Shown here: positions 27,851 to 40,874 of the stretch, one piece after another
How the letters are laid out: every line of letters begins with the position of its first letter
Numbering within the stretch: the stretch's first letter is position 1
Source: Pseudomonadota bacterium
GTDB taxonomy: Bacteria; Bdellovibrionota; Bacteriovoracia; Bacteriovoracales; Bacteriovoracaceae
NCBI GenBank assembly: GCA_027488375.1
Contig: JAIYBW010000005.1
Span: 186,001-250,000, forward strand
Length of the DNA: 64,000 nt
Direction: 5' to 3'
Translations under genes and position numbers: made by a program
The notes under the pieces: model-generated
What the model was told of the DNA's origin: nothing
The model's input: only the letters and a program-made list of their open reading frames with translations
Database searches by the model: none

Positions 27851-28216
27851 TTAATAGTTGTTTTTAATACTAACGACCTGAATTATCAATTGGAAAATCA
27901 TAAGTAACAGGGCCTTAGGCGTTAGACTTTTATCATAAAAATAGATCATCACCATGACACTTACTAGGAGCGTCATTTTAAGCACTAAAAAAAACAATAC
28001 CTTCCGCATTGCCTGCTTTGCATCATCACCCGTTAAGGTCATGGTCTTAGTCAGATTGGAAACCATGTTTAATAGTGTGGTGTGATTAAAAATGAGCACG
28101 ATTAAGACCCCCAAAAGGGCCAGGGTGTTCTGAGGATGGCCTCCTGTCATGATCAAAATAGCTACGACACTAATGAGGGAGAGAAGATAAAATTTCTTTG
28201 TTACTTTTTTTTCCAT
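27851..28216 (-). CDS. atpI: AtpI-like ATP synthase assembly protein
   Basis: 121 residues with four hydrophobic segments (about 9-24, 31-45, 71-92 and 100-118), in the position directly upstream of atpB where atpI is normally found. The family is poorly conserved; AtpI helps c-ring assembly and Mg2+ handling in other bacteria. The call rests mainly on layout and context. It overlaps the upstream small gene by 16 bases. Confidence 0.6.
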   Translation of the reverse strand: MEKKVTKKFYLLSLISVVAILIMTGGHPQNTLALLGVLIVLIFNHTTLLNMVSNLTKTMTLTGDDAKQAMRKVLFFLVLKMTLLVSVMVMIYFYDKSLTPKALLLMIFQLIIQVVSIKNNY

Positions 28217-28389
28217 GTGACCAATATCATCTTTATTAAAATAGAGACCACCGCCAGAATGAGAATAAGTTGGGCCATGCCTTGAGAGACAATATTTCTC
28301 TTCACTAATTCTTGAAACGTAAAAAAGATTCCAAGAATCGTTGAAGGAAGTCCTAAAGCAAGAGCGAGAGCTTTTTGCCAGCTTTTCAT
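28201..28389 (-). CDS. AtpZ/F0F1-ATPase gene-1-like small membrane protein
   Basis: 62 residues with two membrane helices (about 7-25 and 38-58), starting at ATG 28387-28389 after an AGGA motif. A two-helix protein ahead of AtpI and atpB is the classical place of AtpZ (AtpQ/gene 1), which acts with AtpI in Mg2+/Ca2+ transport or assembly in other species. The sequence, with PSTILGIFFTF, is compatible but not diagnostic. Confidence 0.55.
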   Translation of the reverse strand: MKSWQKALALALGLPSTILGIFFTFQELVKRNIVSQGMAQLILILAVVSILIKMILVTWKKK

Positions 28390-28428
28390 TTAATCCTATC
28401 GGCTAAAATTTAAGTTAAGATAAAAAAT

Positions 28429-29250
28429 CTACCGCTTTCTGGCAACCCGACGATCAAATAAAGATTTTAAACGGGCCCGTAAAACATCAGGATTTGGGTA
28501 AGAGGGGAGAAGAGAGTAATAAATATTATAGGCCTCTTTTAATTTCTCATTGGATTCATAAGCATTGGCGATAAGAAACTTCACTTTAACAATTTGGTCC
28601 TTGCGTCGCTCACGCTTAAGATACTCAAGCCAGTAATCGACCGCCTTATCCCAATTTTGATTGTAAAACTCAATCAGCCCCATTTGATTATAAGCTTCAA
28701 CATAATAAGGATTGGTTGGTTGGGAAATGATTTGATTAAAAATTTCACGGGCCTTTGTATACTGACCCATTTCAAAATAGGATTCACCCACTCGCAAAAA
28801 GTAGTAATCGTAATTTTTTAATCTCGGTTTTACATTCATGAGAATGTGATAGGCGCGAATAGCTTCAGTAAAATTTTTAGCAAAACTAAAATTAATATCT
28901 GCAATCTTTTCTAAAGACTTCACCTGCCAAAGAGGATCATCCACATTATCCACAATGAACTGATAATACTTCAACGCCTTCACTTGCTCATCGAGGTAAA
29001 GATAATAGATTTCTGCCAGCTGATAATTGATTTTCGTCTTAATGACTTTTGAAGGGTTTTTCTTTAAGACTCGCTCATAAAGACCAACGGCCTTAGCAAA
29101 ATCTTGCTGATCAACAAATTTTTGGGCCGAAAGAATGTCTTGATTGAGTCCTGAGGTAAAGTCACAAGAACTTAACCCCAGGATAAAAAATAAAATGAGG
29201 AGATTATTGAACAGGTGTCTCAGATGGTTCACCTTCAGTTGAATCATCAT
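28429..29250 (-). CDS. TPR-repeat lipoprotein, 5' end inside gyrA
   Basis: Envelope lipoprotein: a hydrophobic stretch ends in ILGLSSC, and the acylated Cys is residue 29 from the start used. The start is uncertain: ATG 29250, ATG 29247 and GTG 29232 all lie within the end of gyrA and none has a good ribosome site; GTG 29232 would give the most typical signal. The rest is about six TPR-like helix pairs, for example AVGLYERVLKKNPSK and KAREIFNQIISQPTNPYY. The layout recalls BamD or tol-pal-associated TPR proteins, but I cannot assign a family. It may be read together with the gyrase genes. Confidence 0.7.
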   Translation of the reverse strand: MMIQLKVNHLRHLFNNLLILFFILGLSSCDFTSGLNQDILSAQKFVDQQDFAKAVGLYERVLKKNPSKVIKTKINYQLAEIYYLYLDEQVKALKYYQFIVDNVDDPLWQVKSLEKIADINFSFAKNFTEAIRAYHILMNVKPRLKNYDYYFLRVGESYFEMGQYTKAREIFNQIISQPTNPYYVEAYNQMGLIEFYNQNWDKAVDYWLEYLKRERRKDQIVKVKFLIANAYESNEKLKEAYNIYYSLLPSYPNPDVLRARLKSLFDRRVARKR

Positions 29251-31690
29251 CTGGATCAACAATTTTTTCAACTGCTACAACTTTTTCGTCTGGTTTAACA
29301 TTAATGAGTCTCACACCTTGAGTGTTTCGACCTAAGAGTGAAATACCAGAAATTTTTGTTCTGATGACCTGACCTTTATCTGTGATGATCATGAGATCAT
29401 CTTTATCAGAAACAGGAAGGATTCCCATAATTTCACCAGTTTTCTCAGTGAGCTTCATGGCCAGAATACCTTTACCACCACGAGACTGCTGACGGTATTC
29501 CTCAGCTGCAGAACGTTTACCATAGCCGCGTGAAGTGACAGTTAGGATTTCTGATTTATCATCAATCACTTCCATTCCAATCACTTCTTCACCATCATCA
29601 AGGCTCATCCCTTTCACACCTTGAGAAACGCGTCCCTGAGCACGGCAATCATCTTCGTGGAAGCGAATTGATTTACCGGCAGAAGAAGCAAGAAGCACAT
29701 CTTTTTTACCGTCCGTGATACGAACAGCAAGGATAGCATCGCCATCAACAACTTTAATCGCCTTAAGACCATTTTGGCGCATGTTTTTATATTCAGAAAG
29801 TTCTGATTTTTTCACGATACCTTGTTTCGTAGCGAAGATAAGGAAGTGACCTTCAGCTTCTTTAGGAACAGTGATGATCTCTTGAACTTTCTCATCGGCC
29901 GGAACGTTGATGATATTCACCACATTTCGTCCCTTACTCGTTCTTAGACCTTCTGGGATCTGATAAACCTTAATTGAAAAGACCGTTCCCTTATCCGTAA
30001 AAATCATCAACGTATCATGAGTATCGGCGGTGAAAATTGAGGTGTAGAAATCTTCATCAAGATCTGCACCTTTCACACCTTTACCACCACGTTTTTGAGA
30101 GCGGTAAGTATCTATCGCCATACGCTTCAAGTAACCTTTTTGCGTAATGGTCACGATCACTTCTTCATTCTTAATGAGGTCTTCCATGTGAATTTCGTCA
30201 GCTTGAGCTATGATCTCAGTCTTACGAGAATCTCCGTAATTTTCACGGATTTCAACAAATTCGCCACGGATAATATCTTTAATTTCTTCTTCAGAACCTA
30301 AAATGCCTTCTAAGCGCAAAATCTCTTTCATGATGGCTTCATAGTCGGCAATGATCTTATCTCTTTCAAGACCCGTTAAGCGTTGGAGACGCATATCCAA
30401 GACGGCTTGGGCCTGGATGGCCGAAAGAGTGAATCTCGCCATCAACTGATCTTTGGCCTGAGCTGGACCTTCAGCTTTTTTGATCAATTCAACAATCGCA
30501 TCGATATTTTCTACGGCGATTTTTAAACCTTCTAAAATATGAGCGCGTTCTTTGGCTTTCTTTAATTCATAAGTGGTACGACGGATAACGATTTCACGAC
30601 GGTGTTCAATGAAGCACTCAAGTTGTTCCTTGAGGTCCATGACCTTCGGTTGACCATTATAAATCGAAAGGAAAATGATACCGAAGGAAACTTGCATCTG
30701 AGTTTGTTTATACAAACGATTTAAGATCACAGCACCTTGCTCACCTTTTTTAATATCAATCACTACGCGGATACCTTCACGTGAAGATTCATCGCGGATA
30801 TCTGAAATTCCTTCGATCGCCTTATCTGTCACAAGCTCAGCAATTTTTTCAATAAGTTTCGCTTTATTAACTTGGTAAGGAAGCTCTGTGATCACAATTT
30901 GTTCACGATCATTTTTCTTCACTTCAATATCGGCCTTAGCACGAATTTGAATAACACCTTTACCAGTGTGATAAGCTTGCTGAATTCCTGCAGTTCCATG
31001 AATCGCCCCAGCAGTTGGGAAATCTGGACCTGGAATTATTTTAATGAGGTCATGAACTGTTAGATTTGAATTATCAATGAGGGCCAATAATCCATTCATG
31101 ATTTCAGTTAAGTTATGCGGAGGAATATTTGTGGCCATCCCCACTGCAATACCAGCTGAACCGTTAATCAAAAGATTTGGAACTTTTGTCGGAAGAACTG
31201 TTGGCTCTTGGAGTGAACCATCATAGTTATCTTGCCAATCAACTGTTTCTTTATCGATGTCACCCAACATATCGTTGGTGAGTTTTTGCATTCTGACTTC
31301 GGTGTATCGCATGGCCGCAGCGTTATCACCATCAATAGAACCGAAGTTCCCTTGACCATCAATGATGGTATATCTCATAGAGAAATCTTGAGCGAGACGA
31401 ACCATAGCTCCGTAAACGGCTGAGTCACCATGGGGGTGATATTTACCGATAACGTCACCCACAACACGTGCTGACTTTAAGTAAGGTCTGTTGTGATAGT
31501 TATTAAGCATATGCATGGCATAGAGCACACGACGGTGAACTGGCTTAAGCCCATCACGCACATCAGGAAGCGCACGGCCCACAATAACTGACATGGCATA
31601 ATCAAGGTAACAGTTCTTCATCTCATCTTGGATAAGAAGAGGAGATATGTTTCCGTGGTTTGGTTTATCGTTGTTGTTTTCTTCGCTCAT
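29204..31690 (-). CDS. gyrA: DNA gyrase subunit A
   Basis: Breakage-reunion subunit of gyrase, 828 residues. The catalytic Tyr is Y129 in [10 protein letters not shown]. The GyrA-box variant QKRGGKG near residue 535 separates it from ParC. Six beta-pinwheel repeats form the C-terminal half, and the tail is acidic. In the fluoroquinolone-contact stretch [13 protein letters not shown], the Ser is kept (S90) but the position of E. coli Asp87 is Gly94. It lies 18 bases after gyrB and overlaps the TPR lipoprotein gene. Confidence 0.97.
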   Translation of the reverse strand: MSEENNNDKPNHGNISPLLIQDEMKNCYLDYAMSVIVGRALPDVRDGLKPVHRRVLYAMHMLNNYHNRPYLKSARVVGDVIGKYHPHGDSAVYGAMVRLAQDFSMRYTIIDGQGNFGSIDGDNAAAMRYTEVRMQKLTNDMLGDIDKETVDWQDNYDGSLQEPTVLPTKVPNLLINGSAGIAVGMATNIPPHNLTEIMNGLLALIDNSNLTVHDLIKIIPGPDFPTAGAIHGTAGIQQAYHTGKGVIQIRAKADIEVKKNDREQIVITELPYQVNKAKLIEKIAELVTDKAIEGISDIRDESSREGIRVVIDIKKGEQGAVILNRLYKQTQMQVSFGIIFLSIYNGQPKVMDLKEQLECFIEHRREIVIRRTTYELKKAKERAHILEGLKIAVENIDAIVELIKKAEGPAQAKDQLMARFTLSAIQAQAVLDMRLQRLTGLERDKIIADYEAIMKEILRLEGILGSEEEIKDIIRGEFVEIRENYGDSRKTEIIAQADEIHMEDLIKNEEVIVTITQKGYLKRMAIDTYRSQKRGGKGVKGADLDEDFYTSIFTADTHDTLMIFTDKGTVFSIKVYQIPEGLRTSKGRNVVNIINVPADEKVQEIITVPKEAEGHFLIFATKQGIVKKSELSEYKNMRQNGLKAIKVVDGDAILAVRITDGKKDVLLASSAGKSIRFHEDDCRAQGRVSQGVKGMSLDDGEEVIGMEVIDDKSEILTVTSRGYGKRSAAEEYRQQSRGGKGILAMKLTEKTGEIMGILPVSDKDDLMIITDKGQVIRTKISGISLLGRNTQGVRLINVKPDEKVVAVEKIVDPDDDSTEGEPSETPVQ

Positions 31691-31708
31691 AATTCAATCG
31701 TCCTTAAA

Positions 31709-35267
<3,559 letters not shown>

Positions 35268-35273
35268 CCACTA

Positions 35274-36386
35274 TTAGAGTTTTAAAGGCATGATGATTCC
35301 TAAAAATTCAGGAAGATCATCAGCTTTAATAACTACTGGGCTTAATTCATTGTTAAATTCAAAACTCACATCATTCTCATTAAACACTGAGAGGCTATCG
35401 ATAAGGTATTTGGCATTAAATCCAATTTCAGTGGTTTTACCCTCATAACTTATAGCGAGAGTTTCATTGGCCTGACCAAGGGCCGGATGGTTAGTTGAAA
35501 TTGTTAAAAGGCCAGGAGCTATATTTAATTTAATACCATTTGTTTTTTCATTAGAAAGAATTTTAATTCTTTTAACGGCATTCATAATGGCATTTCTATC
35601 AATGTAAAACTTATTCGTAGTTTTGGCCGGAATCACTGTTTGATACTTAGGGTACTCACGAGCAATTAAACGGATAGAAAGAAAATATTCATCACGAGCA
35701 TTAACAAACATGAATGAATCATCTAGAGAGATAGCGACATCTTCATCTGGATATGTTTCAGCAATTTTCTTTAACTCTGAAATCCCTTTACGAGGAACGA
35801 TGACTCCATCAACCAGGAATTTATTCTCACCAATAAACTCATGTGTATCGAGAAGAGCAAGTCTGTGACCATCAATCGCTACTGATCTGAGTTTAGAATC
35901 TGTTAACTGAAAATAGATACCATTAAGGTACAATCTTGTTTCATCCGTTGAAATCGCATGAGATGTTTTATTAATGATATGAGCAATCTGTTTTGTTTTA
36001 AGTCTAAATTCAGAATTCTTATTATGAAAATTCAATTGAGGAAATTCATCTGCATTAGTGACTAAAAGTGAATAATTGATATTTTTACAATTGAGATTCA
36101 ATAAATTATTTGTGTCTACACTTAACACAACTTCCTCATTAGGAAGTTCTCTTAAGATATCTGCAATATTTTTGCTGTTAATACAAAAGCTTCCTTGAGT
36201 TTCAATCTTGGCTTTTAAGTAAAGTTTTGCTGAAACTTCTAAGTCAGTTGCAATGAGCTCTAAAGTTTGTTCATGAGTTTTGATTAAGCAGTTTGTAAGA
36301 ATCGGTCGTGAGTTTTTCTTATCTACGACAGATAGTACTTTATTAATAGCATCTCTTAAAAGATGGGCCTGAATCGTAAGTTTCAT
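35274..36386 (-). CDS. dnaN: DNA polymerase III sliding clamp (beta)
   Basis: Ring-shaped processivity factor, 370 residues, three repeated clamp domains. Visible landmarks are NSRPILTNCLI in domain 1, the domain-2 stretch FLVDGVIVPRKGISELKK and the C-terminal PVVIKADDLPEFLGIIMPLKL. The ATG follows AAGGACTAC. It is the first gene of the leftward operon from the origin region. Confidence 0.97.
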   Translation of the reverse strand: MKLTIQAHLLRDAINKVLSVVDKKNSRPILTNCLIKTHEQTLELIATDLEVSAKLYLKAKIETQGSFCINSKNIADILRELPNEEVVLSVDTNNLLNLNCKNINYSLLVTNADEFPQLNFHNKNSEFRLKTKQIAHIINKTSHAISTDETRLYLNGIYFQLTDSKLRSVAIDGHRLALLDTHEFIGENKFLVDGVIVPRKGISELKKIAETYPDEDVAISLDDSFMFVNARDEYFLSIRLIAREYPKYQTVIPAKTTNKFYIDRNAIMNAVKRIKILSNEKTNGIKLNIAPGLLTISTNHPALGQANETLAISYEGKTTEIGFNAKYLIDSLSVFNENDVSFEFNNELSPVVIKADDLPEFLGIIMPLKL

Positions 36387-36824
36387 ATGTAGTCCTTGAA
36401 TTCGGTAGATAGGTTTTAACTTTTGCTAAGCGTTTTATCAAGTCTTGCCTCTCATAGCTTTTTTCCATCTCCCTTTATTATTCTTTATATATATTCTTAA
36501 TACTAATAAGCGCGGATGGTGTGGATGATTTCACAGAGAATGAATAATTTAGACTAGTTAGGTCTTCTTTTCACTTTAACTTTCCACGGCCCTTCGTATT
36601 CAATAATTTTTAACATACGTATATCTGATATTTTTTTGGGATAAAAACCTGTTCATCCACTGAAGTTTTTCTCAGTTTGTTAAATATGCATCATGTTATA
36701 AATAAGTTTCATCTCATGAGCATTTTTTTATTCGGATTTTTCCCCAAAATTTTCCACATTGTGGATGGATGGGCCGTTTATAAACATTTATTCACATTTA
36801 GTTCTGTTGATACGTAGAATAGAT
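36387..36824. other. Probable replication origin oriC
   Basis: A 438-base gene-free stretch between dnaA and dnaN, the longest in the window. Candidate DnaA boxes are TTATTCACA at 36788-36796 (exact TTATNCACA), TTTTCCACA at 36750-36758, TGTGGATGG at 36760-36768 (reverse), TGTGGATGA at 36520-36528 (reverse) and TCATCCACT at 36653-36661. Two boxes face each other two bases apart, forming TTTTCCACATTGTGGATGG. Very AT-rich stretches at 36472-36510 and 36600-36640 could be the unwinding element. Gene strand bias switches within this neighbourhood. No such boxes are seen between dnaA and rpmH. Confidence 0.75.
36413..36441 (-). promoter_or_regulatory. Candidate sigma70-type promoter of the dnaN operon
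   Basis: On the minus strand TTGATA (36441-36436) and TAAAAC (36418-36413) are separated by 17 bases, about 27 bases upstream of the dnaN start. Confidence 0.5.
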
Positions 36825-36855
36825 AAAAAAAGCCCCGCATTTGCAGGGCTTTTTA
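36825..36855 (-). terminator. Terminator after dnaA
   Basis: On the minus strand AGCCCTGC/GCGGGGCT with a short loop, followed by TTTTTTT, directly downstream of the dnaA stop codon. It separates dnaA transcription from oriC. Confidence 0.85.
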
Positions 36856-36856
36856 T

Positions 36857-38458
36857 TTAGAGTTGTTTTTCTATATCTAAGACTTGTTGGGCCAGCAGAG
36901 ATTCGACCTTTATCCGGTCTTTAATCGTGTTGACTGCGTGAAGAACGGTCGAGTGATCACGACCTCCAAAATACACGCCATTTTCTTTTAAAGTGGGTTT
37001 AATGAGCTTATTTATGAGATACATCGCCACTTGCCTAGGAAGGGCCACTTCTTTAGTTTTGGCCTTTCCTCTTAAATCACCAAGTGTAATTTTATAATAA
37101 CCGCAGACAGTTTTAGCGATGGTTTCGATGGTAATGTGCTTTTGATTTTCAAGCTCATCATTGAGGTTTAAATGTTCTTTAGCGACCTCAATATCAATAT
37201 CAACTTTGAGAATTGAAGTGACGGCCCCAAGCTTAATGAGACATCCTTCCAGCTCTCTAATATTACTTTTCACACATTTAGCAATCAAAGTGACGACATC
37301 ATCCGTGAGATAGATATCTTTTTCAACGGCTTTCTTTTTAAGAATAGCAATTCTTGTTTCAAGATCTGGTTGTTGGACCTCTACTGGAAGGGCAGAGGAG
37401 AGGCGAGTGCGAATTCTATCTTCGATCCCATCAATTTCTTTGGGTGGTTTATCAGAGGTAAAAACGAGCTGTTTACCTTTTTCCATAAGTTCATTAAAAA
37501 TATGAAAAAATTGATCTTGGGTTCCTGAACGATTTTTTAATTCATGAACATCATCAATAATGAGGACATCTGTTTTCTCAACATATTTTTGTCTAAATTC
37601 AGGAAACTTTGTGGCCTGCATGGCCTGAATCATCTCATTCATAAATTTATTCGCAGAAGTCATACTAATACGTGTACTAGGTCTCTGCTGAATAATGCTA
37701 TTTGCAATAGCGTGAACGAGGTGGGTTTTACCTAATCCTGAGTTTCCATAAACATACAGGGCCGGATAAACTTTTCCTGGATCTTTTGCTACGGCCATAG
37801 AGAGGGCATGAGCAATATTATTAGAAGGACCAACAATAAAATTTTCAAAAGTCTTCTGTTGATCAATCTGTGAAATGACAGGCGGCTGGAAATGTTCAAT
37901 GACTTGAGAATCTACAGCTTTTATTAAGTCATCTTTTGTAGGTGTTAAATCTTGGATAAAAAATGAATTCATCTTTCCTGATTCAACTTTAGGAGTCTTT
38001 AAAGTGTTAAGGATATTACTATCATTAGAGGAAAGTGATTGTGCTGATCCAAGAACTTGAATATCTAATTGATAGTCCTTTCCTAAGATTTCTTTAAGGG
38101 CCTGCTTAATTGAATCGAGATAATGAGTCTCGATCATCTTTTTAATAAAACTAGTTGTGACTAAAAACTCAACATTTTCTTGAGTAATACCAGAGACAGT
38201 AAATGTATTAGCAAAATAGGTGTGGAATTTATTGGGATTAATTAAATTCTTTAAATGCTCCAAAAGAGCATCAGTAATAGTTTTAAGCTCTTCATTTGAA
38301 AACTCTGGAGTAATAGCAGGCTGAACGGGATTTAGGTTTTTCATCGCCTGTTCAACGATAACTGGTGAAACCTCTTTTTCTGAGATTTTTGCAGCGGGTC
38401 TATTATCATTAAAACTATCAAGCTTTAAAAAATGATCAAAAGGAAACTTTTGTGTCAT
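36857..38458 (-). CDS. dnaA: Chromosomal replication initiator DnaA
   Basis: AAA+ initiator protein, 533 residues, somewhat long because of an extra N-terminal segment of about 45 residues before the usual domain I. Walker A GNSGLGKTHLVHAIA is at about 238-252, Walker B VLIIDDVHEL follows, and sensor-type arginines are in DRIRTRLSS. The DNA-binding domain ends in FGGRDHSTVLHAVNTI. The ATG at 38456-38458 has AGGA close upstream. Its own terminator lies downstream, and rpmH is divergent across 197 bases. Confidence 0.97.
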   Translation of the reverse strand: MTQKFPFDHFLKLDSFNDNRPAAKISEKEVSPVIVEQAMKNLNPVQPAITPEFSNEELKTITDALLEHLKNLINPNKFHTYFANTFTVSGITQENVEFLVTTSFIKKMIETHYLDSIKQALKEILGKDYQLDIQVLGSAQSLSSNDSNILNTLKTPKVESGKMNSFFIQDLTPTKDDLIKAVDSQVIEHFQPPVISQIDQQKTFENFIVGPSNNIAHALSMAVAKDPGKVYPALYVYGNSGLGKTHLVHAIANSIIQQRPSTRISMTSANKFMNEMIQAMQATKFPEFRQKYVEKTDVLIIDDVHELKNRSGTQDQFFHIFNELMEKGKQLVFTSDKPPKEIDGIEDRIRTRLSSALPVEVQQPDLETRIAILKKKAVEKDIYLTDDVVTLIAKCVKSNIRELEGCLIKLGAVTSILKVDIDIEVAKEHLNLNDELENQKHITIETIAKTVCGYYKITLGDLRGKAKTKEVALPRQVAMYLINKLIKPTLKENGVYFGGRDHSTVLHAVNTIKDRIKVESLLAQQVLDIEKQL

Positions 38459-38581
38459 TGTTCCTACAAATTTGGTTGAGTATTATTAAAAAAGTTCGAA
38501 TGAAGTAGCATTGGCTTACATGAAATTCAATCTCGGGCCTCTTACAAGACCTTACTCTGACGCTTTGATTTATAAATATTA

Positions 38582-38610
38582 TTGACTCCAATGAGTTTTT
38601 ACCGTAGATA
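38582..38610 (+). promoter_or_regulatory. Candidate promoter of the rpmH operon
   Basis: TTGACT (38582-38587), a 17-base spacer and TAGATA (38605-38610) lie about 45 bases upstream of the rpmH ATG. This is the best sigma70-type match seen in the window. Confidence 0.65.
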
Positions 38611-38655
38611 AATGTTTCCCATTTTTAGAAAATCCCCTTTTCGAGGAATAACGAT

Positions 38656-38814
38656 ATGAGTATGCAAAAAAGAACATGGCAACCTAAGAAAACTAAAAGA
38701 CTTCGTGATCACGGCTTTCTTAAAAGAATGTCTACTGCTGGTGGAAAGAAAGTTATTAGCCGTCGTCGTGCTAAAGGCCGTAAGAGCTTAACTGTTTCAA
38801 CTGGTACTAAGTAA
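38656..38814 (+). CDS. rpmH: 50S ribosomal protein L34
   Basis: 52 residues, highly basic: [21 protein letters not shown], then a [19 protein letters not shown] stretch. This is the L34 signature, with the usual KRTxQPxxxxR start and RRRAKGRxxL end. The ATG follows GAGG at nine bases. First gene of rpmH-rnpA-yidD-yidC, the conserved order near origins; rnpA starts three bases after its stop. Confidence 0.96.
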   Translation: MSMQKRTWQPKKTKRLRDHGFLKRMSTAGGKKVISRRRAKGRKSLTVSTGTK

Positions 38815-38817
38815 GAG

Positions 38818-39177
38818 ATGCCTGAGACTGCTTCATTTTGTTTGCCCAAGTCTCTAAAGTTAACTCAAAAAAAAGATTTCGAATATTTACGTGAGCAAAG
38901 CCAACGTGGTTTTGCTCACCCTTTAGTTTGTTTTTACAAAACATCTCACGATTCACTCTCTCACTCTAGATTTGCTCTAAGTGTTTCAAGAAAAATTGGT
39001 AAATCCCACGATAGAAATCGCTACAAAAGACTCCTTAAGGAATCTTTTCGCTTACACCCTCAACTTAAGTTGCTTTCCTTAGACATGCTGTTTGTGATTA
39101 TTAAGACTCCAGATTCTGAATCTCAGCTTCTTTCGGCCTTTGATAAGATTGCCAAAAATCTTTGCACCGCAAAATGA
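38818..39177 (+). CDS. rnpA: Ribonuclease P protein component
   Basis: Protein subunit of RNase P for tRNA 5' maturation. It has 119 residues, basic, with the family motif [22 protein letters not shown] (RNR core). Its stop overlaps the yidD start (ATGA), so the two are translationally coupled. Confidence 0.95.
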   Translation: MPETASFCLPKSLKLTQKKDFEYLREQSQRGFAHPLVCFYKTSHDSLSHSRFALSVSRKIGKSHDRNRYKRLLKESFRLHPQLKLLSLDMLFVIIKTPDSESQLLSAFDKIAKNLCTAK

Positions 39178-39383
39178 AATTCATCATTGATATTTTAATT
39201 AGGTCTTACCAAGTTTTTATCTCGCCGATTTTGGGGCCCAAGTGTCGCTTCTATCCCTCATGCTCACAATATGCACGAGAGTGTTTTAAGAAGTTTTCTT
39301 TCTCTAGAGCTTTGTGGTATTCAAGTCGCCGTATTTGTAAATGTCATCCTTTTCATCCTGGCGGGGTCGATCCAGTACCCTAA
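39174..39383 (+). CDS. yidD: Membrane protein insertion efficiency factor YidD
   Basis: 69 residues. The start at 39174 overlaps the rnpA stop and gives the typical [21 protein letters not shown]. The YidD core [15 protein letters not shown] and the end [13 protein letters not shown] are clear. A GTG-type extension to 39162 is less likely. YidD assists YidC, the next gene. Confidence 0.96.
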   Translation: MKFIIDILIRSYQVFISPILGPKCRFYPSCSQYARECFKKFSFSRALWYSSRRICKCHPFHPGGVDPVP

Positions 39384-39407
39384 GCCATAGTTTTTATTGG
39401 AGAAACA

Positions 39408-40874
39408 ATGGGTTCTGAACAAAAAAATGCCTTTTTGGCCATCGGACTTTCGGCTTTAATTCTTTTTGGTTGGCAATACTTTTTTGCTCCTCAAAAACCT
39501 GCAGTTGCTCCTGCCCCTATAGAGGCAGCACAAACTACAAAAACTACTGAGGTTGCTACTGCTTCAACTCCTCAGGCTTCTGGTCCTATAGAACCAGCTC
39601 CAGCTGTTTTAGAGGATTTTACTCTTACTACTGGTTCAAGTTCAGTTTCTTTTAGCAGTGATCTAGTTTTTAAAAATTTCAATCAGTCCCAAGCAGCTTT
39701 TGCTTTTACTGATACAGTTGGTTCAAAAAAACCACTGAAAATTGAGTTTGATTTCGGTCAAGGGTTTCAATCGATTCTTGTTACTAAACAATCTGAAAAT
39801 AAATTCTACGACAGTGTTCATGATCTCACTTTAGCGGCCCAGTTAAATGACAAAGGTGTGGCCAACATTACTGTTACATCCTCTAAGCCTTTCCGTTACC
39901 GTTTTGTTTATGCTTCAGAAGCGAAGAAGCTTGAAAATGGTCAACAACGCTATTTCTCAATCTACACTGATGAACTCACTCATTATGATATCGCAGAGGA
40001 TGAATCTAAAGACCAGGCCATTAAATGGGCCGGAATTGATTTTAACTACCATTTATTTGCCCTCTATTTTGAGAAAGAAACAAATCTATTAGTAAAAAGC
40101 GCACCAGATTCAACTCTTTCGATTTTTTCTAATAAAGCTGAAAATGCTCTCAACTTTAATCTAGTCTTTGTTAAAAAAGATTATGATTACTTAGCTAGTC
40201 TTGGTCACAAACTCCAAAACTCTGTTGATTTTGGTATGTGGGGTGTATTTGCTGTCTGGATTCTAAAAGGACTTCAATATTTCTATACCTGGTTTCCAAA
40301 CTATGGTGTTTCTATCCTTCTCTTAACTTTCTTAATCCGCCTTATCACTTTCCCTCTTCAGTATAAGTCTATTGTTTCCATGAAAAAGCTTCAGCTTGTT
40401 CAGCCTGAGCTCACTAAACTTCGCGAGAAATTTAAAGATGATCCTCAAAGAATGCAAAAAGAGAGCATGGAGCTTTTCAAAAGATCTGGGGCCAATCCTC
40501 TCGGCGGATGTTTACCACTTCTTCTTCAGATGCCAGTCTTTTTTGCCTTTTATAAAGTCTTAAACCATGCGGTTGAACTCGTTGGTGCACCTTTCATGTT
40601 CTGGATCACGGACCTTTCAAATAAAGATCCTTATTATGTGTTACCAGTCCTTATGACAGGGGCCATGTTCCTTCAACAGAAGCTAACTCCAAATACAATT
40701 ACTGATCCTGTTCAACAGAAGATGATGCTTTTCATGCCTCTTCTTTTTGGTTTCATTATGAAGGATCTTCCATCTGGATTAAGCCTTTACATTTTTGTTT
40801 CGACACTTCTTGGAATACTCCAACAGGTATTCGTTTTTAACGCGAAGAAGACTGCTCAACCTGTTGTTGTATGA
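39408..40874 (+). CDS. yidC: Membrane protein insertase YidC
   Basis: Oxa1/YidC insertase, 488 residues. It has an N-terminal membrane anchor (about 9-25), an Ala/Pro/Thr-rich linker (28-68), a periplasmic P1 beta domain (about 68-270), and a C-terminal five-helix insertase core with IRLITFPLQYKSIVSMKKLQ (the hydrophilic-groove Arg) and PLGGCLPLLLQMPVFFAFYKVL. The ATG follows GGAG. Two copies of the CCTATAGA-core repeat fall in the linker, where they encode APIEA and GPIEP. Its end overlaps mnmE by four bases. Confidence 0.97.
   Translation: MGSEQKNAFLAIGLSALILFGWQYFFAPQKPAVAPAPIEAAQTTKTTEVATASTPQASGPIEPAPAVLEDFTLTTGSSSVSFSSDLVFKNFNQSQAAFAFTDTVGSKKPLKIEFDFGQGFQSILVTKQSENKFYDSVHDLTLAAQLNDKGVANITVTSSKPFRYRFVYASEAKKLENGQQRYFSIYTDELTHYDIAEDESKDQAIKWAGIDFNYHLFALYFEKETNLLVKSAPDSTLSIFSNKAENALNFNLVFVKKDYDYLASLGHKLQNSVDFGMWGVFAVWILKGLQYFYTWFPNYGVSILLLTFLIRLITFPLQYKSIVSMKKLQLVQPELTKLREKFKDDPQRMQKESMELFKRSGANPLGGCLPLLLQMPVFFAFYKVLNHAVELVGAPFMFWITDLSNKDPYYVLPVLMTGAMFLQQKLTPNTITDPVQQKMMLFMPLLFGFIMKDLPSGLSLYIFVSTLLGILQQVFVFNAKKTAQPVVV
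39511..39528 (+). repeat. CCTATAGA-core near-palindrome, copy 2
   Basis: CTGCCCCTATAGAGGCAG in the yidC linker. Arms CTGCC/GGCAG pair perfectly, a compensated change relative to the CTGGT/ACCAG copy 69 bases downstream. Confidence 0.6.
39580..39597 (+). repeat. CCTATAGA-core near-palindrome, copy 3
   Basis: CTGGTCCTATAGAACCAG in the yidC linker. It pairs along its whole length except one base pair inside the arms (C/A opposite). Confidence 0.65.

Noticed and set aside
38459..38655. Second origin region between dnaA and rpmH
   Set aside because: AT-rich and located at the strand switch, but no DnaA-box-like sequence is visible; it is explained by two divergent promoters.
39162..39173. Upstream start for yidD
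   Set aside because: It would overlap rnpA further and add residues absent from YidD; the ATG overlapping the rnpA stop is the usual arrangement.
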